Shown one piece after another: positions 1-9,124 of a stretch of DNA of 64,000 nucleotides. How positions within the stretch are numbered: the stretch's first letter is position 1; each line of letters begins with the position of its first letter. Below the pieces are notes generated by a model. The model saw only the letters and a list, made by a program, of their open reading frames with translations, was not told where the DNA came from and made no database searches. This DNA is from Rhodoluna limnophila. Lineage in GTDB: Bacteria; Actinomycetota; Actinomycetes; Actinomycetales; Microbacteriaceae. The DNA is taken from assembly GCA_945883505.1 (NCBI GenBank), contig CAMCXL010000003.1, positions 1 through 64,000 on the forward strand. The letters are read 5' to 3'. The translations under genes were made by a program, and so were the position numbers.

Positions 1-279
1 TCTAACCTATGGTGGCAGTCAATTTCCAAGGCTGCATCAGGTGAGTTCACTCCTCAAGAGGCTATGAACGAGCTTGCAGCTGCTCAGGATGACGTCATGA
101 TCCGTCTAGAAGCATCGAACCCTGATGCTAACTGTGCGGTCAAGATGAACCCAGAGCAGGACGAGCAGTACTGGCTCGACCAGCCAGGTGCCCCGGTTGC
201 GAAGCTTGCAAACGAGAAGCCTAAGGGTGAAACCCAGAACTATGACGAACTAGTCAAGCGCTGGGCTGCAGCCAACTAA
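1..279 (+). CDS. C-terminal end of an ABC-type sugar/glycerol substrate-binding protein (partial, 5' truncated)
   Basis: Open frame from base 1 (SNLWWQSISKAASGEFTPQEAMNELAAAQDDVM...) to TAA at 277-279; C-terminal pattern of extracellular solute-binding proteins. Confidence 0.55.
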   Translation, partial: SNLWWQSISKAASGEFTPQEAMNELAAAQDDVMIRLEASNPDANCAVKMNPEQDEQYWLDQPGAPVAKLANEKPKGETQNYDELVKRWAAAN

Positions 280-303
280 TTTGGCTGTAAAGTAGAGAAA
301 TAT

Positions 304-341
304 GTTGGCTGGCAACTTCGGTTGCCAGCCAACATTTTTTT
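304..341 (+). terminator. Rho-independent terminator
   Basis: Perfect 13-bp stem GTTGGCTGGCAAC-TTCG-GTTGCCAGCCAAC followed by ATTTTTTT. Confidence 0.93.
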
Positions 342-384
342 ACTAAAACATCTGTCATAGCAAGCAAGTAAGAAAAGAGCCAAA

Positions 385-1212
385 TTGATTACCTCACCGG
401 TTATGCCCCTGTTAGATGGCAACACCATCCCGCAGCTTGGCCTTGGCGTATACAAAGTAGACAATGACACGGCTGCTCCTTTAGTTGCCCATGCACTAAC
501 CAATGGCTACCGCCTCATTGACACTGCCTCGATGTATGAAAACGAAGCGGGAGTGGGGCAAGGTATTAGGGATTCTAGAGTGCCTCGCGAAGAGGTTGTG
601 GTCGCCACCAAATTTTGGATGGATGGCTTAGGTTTTGAAAATACCCTCAAAGAATTCGACAAGAGCCTGAAGCTTCTAAAGCTTGAATACCTTGATCTTT
701 ACTTGATTCACTGGCCGGCACCCAAGCGTGGTCTTTTATATGTCGACTCCTGGAAGGCGATGGAAAAGCTCAAGAATGAGGGCGTCATTCGTTCCATCGG
801 GGTTTGTAATTTCCACACCCACCACATTGACGAAATCCTTAAAGTAGCCGAGCACAAACCGGTGCTAAACCAGATCGAACTTCACCCCTGGCTCACCCAG
901 GAAAAAGTCTTGGAATACGACAACTCGCACGGGATCGTGACTCAGGCCTGGTCGCCTTTAGCCCGAGGCAAGATTCTTGAAGAGCCAATGCTTGAAACTT
1001 TTGCCAAAGAACACGGGAAGTCTGTGGCTCAGATTGTGTTGCGCTGGCACATCCAAAGGGGAGTGGCGGTTATTCCAAAGTCAAACTCCAAAGAGCGCAT
1101 CATTGAGAACATGAACGTGTTTGATTTTGAACTTACGCAAGAGCAGATGTCAGCGATTACCGGTCTGAACACAAACTTTAGAACCGGCGTGGACCCAGAG
1201 GATCGAAACTAG
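385..1212 (+). CDS. Aldo/keto reductase (2,5-diketo-D-gluconate reductase-like)
   Basis: GNTIPQLGLGVYKV, DLYLIHWP, IGVCNF, NQIELHPWL motifs; TTG start. Confidence 0.9.
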   Translation: MITSPVMPLLDGNTIPQLGLGVYKVDNDTAAPLVAHALTNGYRLIDTASMYENEAGVGQGIRDSRVPREEVVVATKFWMDGLGFENTLKEFDKSLKLLKLEYLDLYLIHWPAPKRGLLYVDSWKAMEKLKNEGVIRSIGVCNFHTHHIDEILKVAEHKPVLNQIELHPWLTQEKVLEYDNSHGIVTQAWSPLARGKILEEPMLETFAKEHGKSVAQIVLRWHIQRGVAVIPKSNSKERIIENMNVFDFELTQEQMSAITGLNTNFRTGVDPEDRN

Positions 1213-1215
1213 AAG

Positions 1216-2718
1216 TTAGTCCACCCAGTCGAGAGTTTTTGTGACGGCTTTTTTCCACTGCTTGATCTGACGCTGGCGCTCAGCATCATCCATATTTGGA
1301 ATCCAGCGCTTGCCTTCGTTCCAACGGGATCTGAGCTGATCAAGATCTTCCCAGAACCCAACCGCGAGTCCTGCCGCGTAAGCAGCCCCCAAAGCAGTGG
1401 TTTCTGTCACAACTGGACTGATAACTGGAACGTTCAAGATATCTGCCTGGAACTGCATCAGGGTGTTGTTTTGGATCATTCCGCCATCGACTTTTAGTTC
1501 GGTGAGTGCAACCCCCGAGTCGGCGTTTAGGGCATCTAGGACCTCTAGGGTCTGGAACGCAACCGCCTCGAGGGCGGCCCGGGCGATGTGTCCCTTGTTG
1601 ACGAACCTGGTTAGTCCAACCAGTGCTCCTCTGGCGTCTGGTCGCCAGTATGGGGCGAATAGACCGCTGAAAGCCGGAACGAAGTATGCGCCGCCGTTGT
1701 CCTTTACGGTTTTGGCCATGTCCTCAACTTCTGGGGCGTTGTCAAAGAAATTCAGGTTGTCGCGAAGCCATTGAATCAAGGAGCCGGTGACGGCAATTGA
1801 CCCCTCAAGGGCGTAAACCGGCTTGGCATCGCCTAGCTTGTAGGCAACGGTTGTAAGCAGTCCATTTTTAGAAAGCACAATGTCTTCACCGGTGTTGAAA
1901 ATCAGGAAGTTACCGGTTCCGTAGGTGTTTTTTGATTCACCCTTGTTAAAAGCAGCCTGGCCAAAAGTTGCCGCGTGCTGGTCTCCCAAGATTCCCGAGA
2001 TTGGAACATCGCGAAGCAAGCTCGACTCACTTACGATTCCGTAAACCTCGGAAGATGAGCAAATCTCGGGAAGTATCTGAGTTGGAATTCCAAACTCCGC
2101 TGCCACTTGCTCATCCCATGCCAGGGTGCGAAGATCCATCAGCATTGTTCTACTGGCGTTAGTGACGTCGGTTTTGTGCACGCCGCCTTCAACACCGCCG
2201 GTGAAATTCCAAAGCAACCAGGTGTCCATGGTTCCAAACAGCAGATCGCCAGCTAGGGCTGCTTCCTTGGCTCCGGGAACGTTTTCTAAAATCCAGACAA
2301 TTTTGGTTCCGGAGAAAAAAGTCGCCAGTGGCAAACCGGTTTTTTCTCGGAAGCGATTAATACCGCCGTCTTGAGCTAGCCGATCTACGATCGGCTGAGT
2401 TCTAGTGTCTTGCCAGACCAGAGCGTTATAGACCGGAATGCCGGTGTGCTTGTTCCAAATCACGGTTGTTTCACGCTGGTTAGTAATACCAACCGCGGCG
2501 ATTGAGTGGCGAGTGATGTTTAGGCTACCGAGGGCTTGACCCACAACCGCACGAGCGTTATCCCAGATCTCCATGGCATCGTGCTCAACCCAGCCAGCCT
2601 GGGACATGATTTGCTTGTGTTCAAGCTGGCCAGAAGCTAAAGCGCTTCCGGCTTCGTTGAAGATGATTGCTCTAGTGCTGGTTGTTCCCTGATCGACAGA
2701 GATGACAAACTTTTCCAT
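1216..2718 (-). CDS. glpK: Glycerol kinase
   Basis: VISVDQGTTSTRAIIF, GGVHKTDVTNASRTMLMDL, GILGDQHAATFGQ; 500 aa. Confidence 0.97.
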   Translation of the reverse strand: MEKFVISVDQGTTSTRAIIFNEAGSALASGQLEHKQIMSQAGWVEHDAMEIWDNARAVVGQALGSLNITRHSIAAVGITNQRETTVIWNKHTGIPVYNALVWQDTRTQPIVDRLAQDGGINRFREKTGLPLATFFSGTKIVWILENVPGAKEAALAGDLLFGTMDTWLLWNFTGGVEGGVHKTDVTNASRTMLMDLRTLAWDEQVAAEFGIPTQILPEICSSSEVYGIVSESSLLRDVPISGILGDQHAATFGQAAFNKGESKNTYGTGNFLIFNTGEDIVLSKNGLLTTVAYKLGDAKPVYALEGSIAVTGSLIQWLRDNLNFFDNAPEVEDMAKTVKDNGGAYFVPAFSGLFAPYWRPDARGALVGLTRFVNKGHIARAALEAVAFQTLEVLDALNADSGVALTELKVDGGMIQNNTLMQFQADILNVPVISPVVTETTALGAAYAAGLAVGFWEDLDQLRSRWNEGKRWIPNMDDAERQRQIKQWKKAVTKTLDWVD

Positions 2719-2787
2719 TGATTCTTAGGCTCTAACTTCCTTGGTAGATTCGCTTTTCCTCAAGAATACTGCAATCGAGCCTTGGAT

Positions 2788-4428
2788 TTATATTGCTCGT
2801 TCTAGAGCATCCATCCCAGCTCGCCAGGTGGTGTATCCGCCGGAGAGGTTCCTGGCCTTGATGCCGTGACCTTTTAGAAGCTGAACCGCGGTGTGTCCGC
2901 GCTGTCCAACAGCGCAGTGCACCACGATGTCTTTACCCTTGACCTCGTGAATTCTTTGTCTTAGGTCATTGACCGGAATCAACAAAGCACCCGGGATGGC
3001 ACCGGCTTCGTTCTCATCGTCGGTTCGAACATCGACAATTACTGTTCCGGACTTTTGAAGATCCTCGATCTCGTGCCACTGAACGCTCTCGGTCTTACCG
3101 GTGAAGACGTTGTCGCCGACGTATCCGGTTTGGTTGATGGCGTCCTTGGCCGAACCAAAAGCCGGCGCGTAGGCAAGTTCTAAGTTCATCAAATCTTGCA
3201 CGGTGAGCTTTGCATAAATAGCTGTTGAGATGACATCGATTCTCTTATCGATGCCGTCAAGCCCAACAGCCTGAGCTCCAAGGAGTTTTCCAGTTTTGCC
3301 ATCGAATAAGACTTTGAGCGAAACCCTTTCCGCTCCTGGGAAATAACCGGCGTGCGAGCTTGGGTGCAGGTGAATAATCTCTGCTGCGATTCCAAGTTTT
3401 TTGGCTGACTTTTCGGTAAGTCCGGTAGCCGCAATTGCCATTCCAAAAGCCCCAATGATTCCGGTTCCAATGGCAGGCTTGACCGCTACCTTTTCTCCGG
3501 CAATCACGTCGGCAACTAGCCTGCCGTGACGATTGGCTAGGTTTGCAAGCCAGATCTGCTGGCCAGCTCCTGTAAAGGAGCTGGTCTTTTCGGCTGCATC
3601 ACCGACAGCGAAGATGCTCGGGTCTGAGGTTCTCTGGTGTTGATCTACCCATATGGCTCCCGAGTCGCCTATCTGGAGTCCTGCCTCAACGGCCAGGTGG
3701 TGATCTGGAACAACACCGGCAGCTGAAACCACAAAGTCAGCCGGGATTGTTTCACCGGTAGATAGCTTGACCGAGTGCGGGCCAATTTCCTCGGCCGAAG
3801 CATTTAGCTTGAGCACAATTCCGTTTTTCTCAAGGTGTGCCTGGAAAGGCTCAATGATCTCTGGATCAAATGCTGGCAAGATGCTTGGACCCAGTTGAAC
3901 CACCGTGGTCTTCACTCCGCGGTGAATTAGGTTTTCAGCCACCTCGATACCGATAAAGCCTCCACCGAGAATGACAGCAGACTGACCTTTGAAGTTATCA
4001 ACCTGCAGTTTTAGTTTGGCGGCGTCTTCTACGTCTCGAAGGACAAAGGCGCGCTCTGCTCCGTGGATTGGTAGCGCCCTTGGCTTGGCACCGGTTGAAA
4101 TAACAAGGTTGTCGTAGGACTCGTCGTAAGAAGTGTTGTCTTGCACGTTCAGCACAGTCACGGTCTTGGCTTCTTTGTTAATTTTCGTGACTCTTGATAG
4201 CACCCGGACATCTAGATTGAAGCGGTCTTTGAGTGACTCAGGTGTTTGAAGAAGCAGGGAGGATTCTTTCGGGATGATCCCACCGACGTGATACGGCAAT
4301 CCGCAGTTGGCGAAAGAGACATTTGGACCTTGCTCGAAGATGATGATCTCGGCATTTTCTTGAAGCCTTCGAAGTCTGGTGGCAGCCGACATGCCGCCTG
4401 CGACTCCGCCGATGATTACTGTTTTCAT
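2788..4428 (-). CDS. CoA-disulfide reductase-type FAD/NAD(P) oxidoreductase with C-terminal rhodanese domain
   Basis: GGVAGGMSAATRLRR FAD motif, SFANCGLPYHVGG redox Cys; C-terminal rhodanese with HCAVGQRGH loop. Confidence 0.9.
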   Translation of the reverse strand: MKTVIIGGVAGGMSAATRLRRLQENAEIIIFEQGPNVSFANCGLPYHVGGIIPKESSLLLQTPESLKDRFNLDVRVLSRVTKINKEAKTVTVLNVQDNTSYDESYDNLVISTGAKPRALPIHGAERAFVLRDVEDAAKLKLQVDNFKGQSAVILGGGFIGIEVAENLIHRGVKTTVVQLGPSILPAFDPEIIEPFQAHLEKNGIVLKLNASAEEIGPHSVKLSTGETIPADFVVSAAGVVPDHHLAVEAGLQIGDSGAIWVDQHQRTSDPSIFAVGDAAEKTSSFTGAGQQIWLANLANRHGRLVADVIAGEKVAVKPAIGTGIIGAFGMAIAATGLTEKSAKKLGIAAEIIHLHPSSHAGYFPGAERVSLKVLFDGKTGKLLGAQAVGLDGIDKRIDVISTAIYAKLTVQDLMNLELAYAPAFGSAKDAINQTGYVGDNVFTGKTESVQWHEIEDLQKSGTVIVDVRTDDENEAGAIPGALLIPVNDLRQRIHEVKGKDIVVHCAVGQRGHTAVQLLKGHGIKARNLSGGYTTWRAGMDALERAI

Positions 4429-4458
4429 TTTTTTCCTGGATTCTTAGAAGAAGTGGAT

Positions 4459-4716
4459 TTAGGCAAGTGACATAAAGGCTTTTTCGAGTTCTGCTCTATT
4501 GGCAGTTCCTTTGGCATCTGTTCCACACTTAGCCATGCCGGTGGCAATAATGGCAAAGCCTGCCTTGGTGAGGGCGGAGTTGGCAGCTGAGAGCTGGTTC
4601 AGAATTTCGGTGCAGTCTCTGCCCTCATCGAGCATCTTGATGACTCCGGCCAGCTGGCCATTTGCTCTAACTAGGCGGTCTCGGGCTTTTTTGAGGTCCT
4701 GGGGATCAATTTGCAT
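4459..4716 (-). CDS. CsoR/CstR (DUF156) metal- or persulfide-sensing repressor
   Basis: MQIDPQDLKKARDRLVRANGQLAGVIKMLDEGRDCTEILNQLSAAN...; start at ATG 4716 with SD AAGGA; longer ORF extension rejected. Confidence 0.85.
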   Translation of the reverse strand: MQIDPQDLKKARDRLVRANGQLAGVIKMLDEGRDCTEILNQLSAANSALTKAGFAIIATGMAKCGTDAKGTANRAELEKAFMSLA

Positions 4717-4756
4717 GACAAGTATCCTTTGGTTAGTTGCTGCATTATGATTTTTA

Positions 4757-4776
4757 GTATACCCTAGGGGGTATAC
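4757..4776. promoter_or_regulatory. Candidate CsoR/CstR-type operator
   Basis: GTATACCC-TAGG-GGGTATAC, perfect 8-bp inverted arms, between the divergent repressor and rhodanese genes. Confidence 0.75.
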
Positions 4777-4792
4777 GAAAGGAAACACCAAA

Positions 4793-5164
4793 TTGACCAA
4801 ATTCTTCAAAATTCTTAGCGCAGCTTTCATCGCAGCAATTGCCGTGACCGGACTTACCGGTTGCGCAGCCCAGGAGCCAATCGACATGAGCCAGTACGCA
4901 GCAGTGATTGATGTTCGCACCCCGGCTGAAACCTCCGCGGGTCACCTCGACGGATCACTGTTATTTGATGTTCAGGACCCAGCCTTCATGGCGTCTCTTG
5001 AAACCTTAGACAAGTCAGCCAACTACTACATTTACTGCCGCTCAGGAAACCGCTCCGGCCAGGCAATCCAGATCATGAAAGATGCTGGCTTCACAGGTGA
5101 GCTAGCAAACGGTGGATCGCTGGCTAATGCAGCTTCTGAAACCGGTATCGCGGTAGTCAAGTAG
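4793..5164 (+). CDS. Secreted rhodanese-like lipoprotein
   Basis: Signal peptide with lipobox VTGLTGC; VIDVRTPAE and YCRSGNRSGQA active-site loop. Confidence 0.85.
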   Translation: MTKFFKILSAAFIAAIAVTGLTGCAAQEPIDMSQYAAVIDVRTPAETSAGHLDGSLLFDVQDPAFMASLETLDKSANYYIYCRSGNRSGQAIQIMKDAGFTGELANGGSLANAASETGIAVVK

Positions 5165-5171
5165 TAATTCG

Positions 5172-5780
5172 ATGAACAAAGCCTTTTGGGATGAAAAGTA
5201 CTCCACAGATGAGTATGTCTATACCAAGGATGTAAACCGCTTTGTCAAAGAAAGTTTGTCCGACCTCGCCCCTGGCAAGATGATTGATCTTGCCGGGGGC
5301 GAAGGCCGTAACACGGTCTTCTTCGCCGAAAAGGGCTGGCAGGCAGAAAACGTTGACCTATCGAGCGTTGGTTTGGAAAAGTGCTTGGTGCTGGCCAAAG
5401 AGCGCGCGGTCTTAGATAAAGTCTTCACCACCCAAGCCTCAGCATTAGTTTTTGAATCCAAGCTCGCTCCAGTTGATTTGGGTGTTTGTGCCTATCTTCA
5501 GATTCCGCAGGCCGATCTTGAAGTTGCCATCACTCGCCTGGTTGAGAACATTTCGCCGGGTGGAGTTTTCTTTGGGGTGTGGCACGCACTCGAAAACCTA
5601 GAAGAAGGATTTGGGGGACCGCAGGACCCAGAGCTGTTGCCATCGACTGAGTCGATGACGGCTCTTTTATCCAAGCTCCCGCTAGAGATTTCCTTTGTCA
5701 CCAATCGCGATGGACAGGTTCAGACCAAGGAAGGTCTAAAGCCCTCGATTACCTTGACCGCTATGGCCATAAAGGTTTAG
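5172..5780 (+). CDS. Class I SAM-dependent methyltransferase
   Basis: MNKAFWDEKYS...IDLAGGEGRNTVFFAEKGW SAM-binding motif. Confidence 0.85.
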   Translation: MNKAFWDEKYSTDEYVYTKDVNRFVKESLSDLAPGKMIDLAGGEGRNTVFFAEKGWQAENVDLSSVGLEKCLVLAKERAVLDKVFTTQASALVFESKLAPVDLGVCAYLQIPQADLEVAITRLVENISPGGVFFGVWHALENLEEGFGGPQDPELLPSTESMTALLSKLPLEISFVTNRDGQVQTKEGLKPSITLTAMAIKV

Positions 5781-5800
5781 AGCAACCAAATACACTCGCC

Positions 5801-5806
5801 TAAACT
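5801..5806 (+). promoter_or_regulatory. -10 element (TAAACT) of a putative leaderless promoter
   Basis: TAAACT, 7 nt before ATG 5814. Confidence 0.5.
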
Positions 5807-5813
5807 TAGGCTC

Positions 5814-6077
5814 ATGCCCAAGCCCAAAAAGCCAGTTCCCCCAACACCTGGGGAAACTACCGACATGGAGGCCTACGAGCCCTTCGATGCTGAGTGGCGA
5901 AGGATTGGCCTAACGGCTCCTTCCAGGAGAGCACTGGTTGATGCCAAGCTCTATAAGGTCTCGGACCTTAGAAAACTAACCGAGTCAGAGCTTTCATCCC
6001 TTGGGGGATTGGGTAAATCAGCCGTTGCCAGGCTCAAGGTGATCATGCACGGCAAGAGAATCTCGTTTCGGCTCTAG
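5814..6077 (+). CDS. Small helix-hairpin-helix (RNAP alpha-CTD-like) DNA-binding protein
   Basis: RRIGLTAPSRRALVDAKLYKVSDLRKLTESELSSLGGLGKSAVARLKVIM resembles the alpha-CTD HhH fold. Confidence 0.65.
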   Translation: MPKPKKPVPPTPGETTDMEAYEPFDAEWRRIGLTAPSRRALVDAKLYKVSDLRKLTESELSSLGGLGKSAVARLKVIMHGKRISFRL

Positions 6078-6098
6078 TTCTAAGGGGTCTATTCCAAG

Positions 6099-6137
6099 CC
6101 AGTAAAGTTGAGGTTCTGCCTCTTTATTGGGTTTTTT
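6099..6137 (+). terminator. Intrinsic terminator (or leader attenuator) between the HhH gene and leuB
   Basis: CCAGTAAAG(ttg)AGG-ttctg-CCTCTTTATTGG then GTTTTTT. Confidence 0.75.
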
Positions 6138-6178
6138 AGGTAGTTGTATAGAGGTATCAAGAGTTTTTGGAGAAGTAA

Positions 6179-7207
6179 TTGGCTAAAAGCGTGAAGCTGG
6201 GTGTAATCCCAGGAGATGGCATCGGACCTGAGGTCACGGTTCATGCCGTTCGCGCTCTTGAGCTGGCAGCTCCAGAAGTTACATTTATAAAGACCGAGTA
6301 TGACTTTGGCGCCAAGCGCTATAACGCAACCGGTGAGGCGCTTACCGAGGCTGACTTAGTTGAGCTTTCGAAAGAAGATGTGCTGTTGCTGGGAGCCATC
6401 GGAGACCCAAGCGTTCCCTCCGGCATCTTGGAGCGGGGCTTTTTGTTGAAGCTACGCTTTGGCTTTGATCACTTTGTGAACTTGCGTCCAACCAAACTAC
6501 TTCCGGGGGTGGTATCTCCTTTGGCTAACCCTGGAGAAATTGACTTTGTGGTGGTTCGTGAGGGCACCGAGGGTTTATACCTTGGCCAGGGTGAAGTGAC
6601 CAATAAAGGAACTGCGCAGGAGACAGCAACCGAGTACTCGATCAACACCGCCTCGGGGGTTGAGCGGATTGTTCGCTACGCCTTTGAGCTAGCTTCCACC
6701 CGCGCTCGCAAGAAGCTGACTTTGGTCCATAAGCACAACGTGCTGGTTAGGGCAGGAAGCCTGTATCAGGACACCGTGAACCGAATTGCCAAGGAATACC
6801 CCAGTGTTTCCCACGATTACCTGCATATTGACGCGGCCACTATTTTTATGGTCACGGACCCTGCTCGCTTTGATGTGATTGTGACCGATAATCTATTTGG
6901 AGACATCATTACTGACCTGGCCGCCGCCATAAGCGGAGGCATCGGGTTAGCTGCAAGTGGAAACATAAACCCAACGGGGAAGTTCCCATCGATGTTTGAG
7001 CCGGTACACGGATCCGCTCCTGATATTGCAGGCCAAAACAAGGCCAACCCAACCGCAGCCATTCAATCGGCTGCAATGCTTGCCCGTCACATCGGGGAAG
7101 TTGAAGCTGCTAACCGGCTAGAAGCCGCAATAGCAACTGCACTAGCCAAAGGCCAGTCGGGTAAATCAACAACTGAGATTGCTAACGCAATCTTCGAGAA
7201 TCTTTAG
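6179..7207 (+). CDS. leuB: 3-isopropylmalate dehydrogenase
   Basis: [45 protein letters not shown]. Confidence 0.95.
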   Translation: MAKSVKLGVIPGDGIGPEVTVHAVRALELAAPEVTFIKTEYDFGAKRYNATGEALTEADLVELSKEDVLLLGAIGDPSVPSGILERGFLLKLRFGFDHFVNLRPTKLLPGVVSPLANPGEIDFVVVREGTEGLYLGQGEVTNKGTAQETATEYSINTASGVERIVRYAFELASTRARKKLTLVHKHNVLVRAGSLYQDTVNRIAKEYPSVSHDYLHIDAATIFMVTDPARFDVIVTDNLFGDIITDLAAAISGGIGLAASGNINPTGKFPSMFEPVHGSAPDIAGQNKANPTAAIQSAAMLARHIGEVEAANRLEAAIATALAKGQSGKSTTEIANAIFENL

Positions 7208-7216
7208 AGGAATGTC

Positions 7217-8308
7217 ATGAGCTTGAGCTTCAAGGTCACAAGGAATCAAAAGCCGCTTCCTGATTCAGAGCGCGAGGCGATTATCGCCAATCCAACTTTT
7301 GGAACGCACTTCACCGACCACCAGGTTGTTGTGGTGTGGGAAAAAGACAAGGGCTGGCACTCAGCTGAAGTGATTCCCTATGGCCCGATTCTGATGGATC
7401 CATCCAGTGCTGTTTTGCACTACGGACAGGAAATCTTTGAAGGCATCAAGGGCTACCGTCACGACGACGGATCGATCTGGACCTTTAGGCCACAGATGAA
7501 CGCCGAGCGCTTACAAAGAAGTGCGAAGCGGATGGCCTTGCCTGAGCTTCCGACCGAAATCTTTATCGAGTCTTTGAAGCAGCTAATCGCCGTTGACGGA
7601 GCCTGGGTGCCAAAGCCAGAAAACGAAAAGACTTTGTACTTTAGACCTTTTGAGATTGCCGCCGAGAACTTCCTTGGCGTTCGATCAGCTCACCGCGCCG
7701 AGTACCGGGTTATTGCATCTCCGGTGGGGCCTTATTTCACCGGGGGAGTAAAGCCGGTATCAATCTGGATTGCCCTGGATTCTTCTCGTGCCGGCAAGCA
7801 CGGCACCGGAGAAGCAAAAACCGGTGGTAACTACGCTGCATCGTTGTTGGCGCAGAACGAAGGATATGAGCACGGTTGCTCGCAAGTGATGTTCTTGGAT
7901 GCCGACAGTGCGACCTATATAGAAGAGCTCGGCGGCATGAACTTATTTTTTGTCTATAAGGACGGCCACGTTGTGACACCGGCATTGGATGGAACCATCC
8001 TTCGGGGTATCACCAGGGACTCGATTATTACTTTGTTGAGCGATAGAGGCCACGAGGTTCAGCAAAGAAAAGTAACCCTCGATGAAATTCGTAAGGGTTT
8101 CTCCTCCGGAGAAATCACCGAGATCTTTGCCTGCGGAACAGCTGCTGTTATCACTCCCGTTGGATCACTAAAATCCCGCGAAGAGGAAATCGGCTCGGCC
8201 GATGCCTTACCTGGAGCACTTACCGTTTCACTTCGTGAGGAGCTAACCAGCATTCAGTATGGCCGGCTAGAAGATAAGCACGGCTGGATGCACAGGCTCT
8301 CGGCATGA
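7217..8308 (+). CDS. ilvE: Branched-chain amino acid aminotransferase
   Basis: HYGQEIFEGIKGYR, GEAKTGGNYAASLLAQ, EELGGMNLFFV. Confidence 0.96.
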   Translation: MSLSFKVTRNQKPLPDSEREAIIANPTFGTHFTDHQVVVVWEKDKGWHSAEVIPYGPILMDPSSAVLHYGQEIFEGIKGYRHDDGSIWTFRPQMNAERLQRSAKRMALPELPTEIFIESLKQLIAVDGAWVPKPENEKTLYFRPFEIAAENFLGVRSAHRAEYRVIASPVGPYFTGGVKPVSIWIALDSSRAGKHGTGEAKTGGNYAASLLAQNEGYEHGCSQVMFLDADSATYIEELGGMNLFFVYKDGHVVTPALDGTILRGITRDSIITLLSDRGHEVQQRKVTLDEIRKGFSSGEITEIFACGTAAVITPVGSLKSREEEIGSADALPGALTVSLREELTSIQYGRLEDKHGWMHRLSA

Positions 8309-9060
8309 AAATAGCAAGATTTTCTAACGGTGCCGAGCCTAGGTACGGAATCGTTGATGGACCGGAACTGGTTGTTCTAAAAGGTCACCCGCTAGCTGTT
8401 GGCTACGACACAACCGGTGAGCGCATTCCACTCAAGGAAGTGAAGCTTTTGGCACCAACGATTCCCTCGAAGGTGATCTGCATCGGTAAAAACTTTGCCG
8501 ATCACGCAGCTGAAATTGGCGAAGAGGTAACCCTCGAGCCGCTTATTTTCTTTAAGCCTTCGAGTGCAATCATTGGCCACGGGGAAGCAATTGTGCTTCC
8601 GGAGCAGTCAAGCCAAGTTGAGTTAGAAGCAGAGCTGACTTTAGTGATCGGCAAGATTGCCAAGAACGTCTCGGAAAAGGACGCTTTGGATTACATCTTC
8701 GGATACACCATCGCCAACGATGTCACGGCCAGGGATTTGCAGTTTGGTGATGGCCAGTGGGCCAGGTCGAAGGCTTTTGATACTTTCTGCCCACTGGGTC
8801 CTTGGATTGAAACAGAGTTTTTGCCAGAGAGCCAAGTCATCGAGTCGCGCATCAACGGAGAGACAAGACAGCACGTCTCGATTTCGAAGATGACTCACAA
8901 CATTCGAACCATCGTGTCCTACGTTTCAAAGAACATGACCCTGCTGCCCGGGGATATCATCCTGACCGGATCCCCGGCTGGAATCAGTGTCATTAGCTCG
9001 GGGGACTTGATTGAGTGTGAAGTTGAGGGCATCGGTATCCTCACAAACACCGTGGTCTAG
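8305..9060 (+). CDS. Fumarylacetoacetate hydrolase family protein
   Basis: CIGKNFADHAAEIG, FFKPSSAIIGHG, GYTIANDVTARDLQ, TGSPAGI. Confidence 0.93.
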   Translation: MKIARFSNGAEPRYGIVDGPELVVLKGHPLAVGYDTTGERIPLKEVKLLAPTIPSKVICIGKNFADHAAEIGEEVTLEPLIFFKPSSAIIGHGEAIVLPEQSSQVELEAELTLVIGKIAKNVSEKDALDYIFGYTIANDVTARDLQFGDGQWARSKAFDTFCPLGPWIETEFLPESQVIESRINGETRQHVSISKMTHNIRTIVSYVSKNMTLLPGDIILTGSPAGISVISSGDLIECEVEGIGILTNTVV

Positions 9061-9124
9061 CTTGGGTATTACTGGGCATACCCTCGGGGCCGCTGTCTCA
9101 ATCGCGTTCTAGACTTAGCCCATA

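Noticed and set aside
4717-4920. N-terminal extension of the CsoR/CstR ORF to 4920
   Set aside because: Would run through the operator and antisense of the rhodanese gene; ATG 4716 has an SD and gives a normal-length repressor
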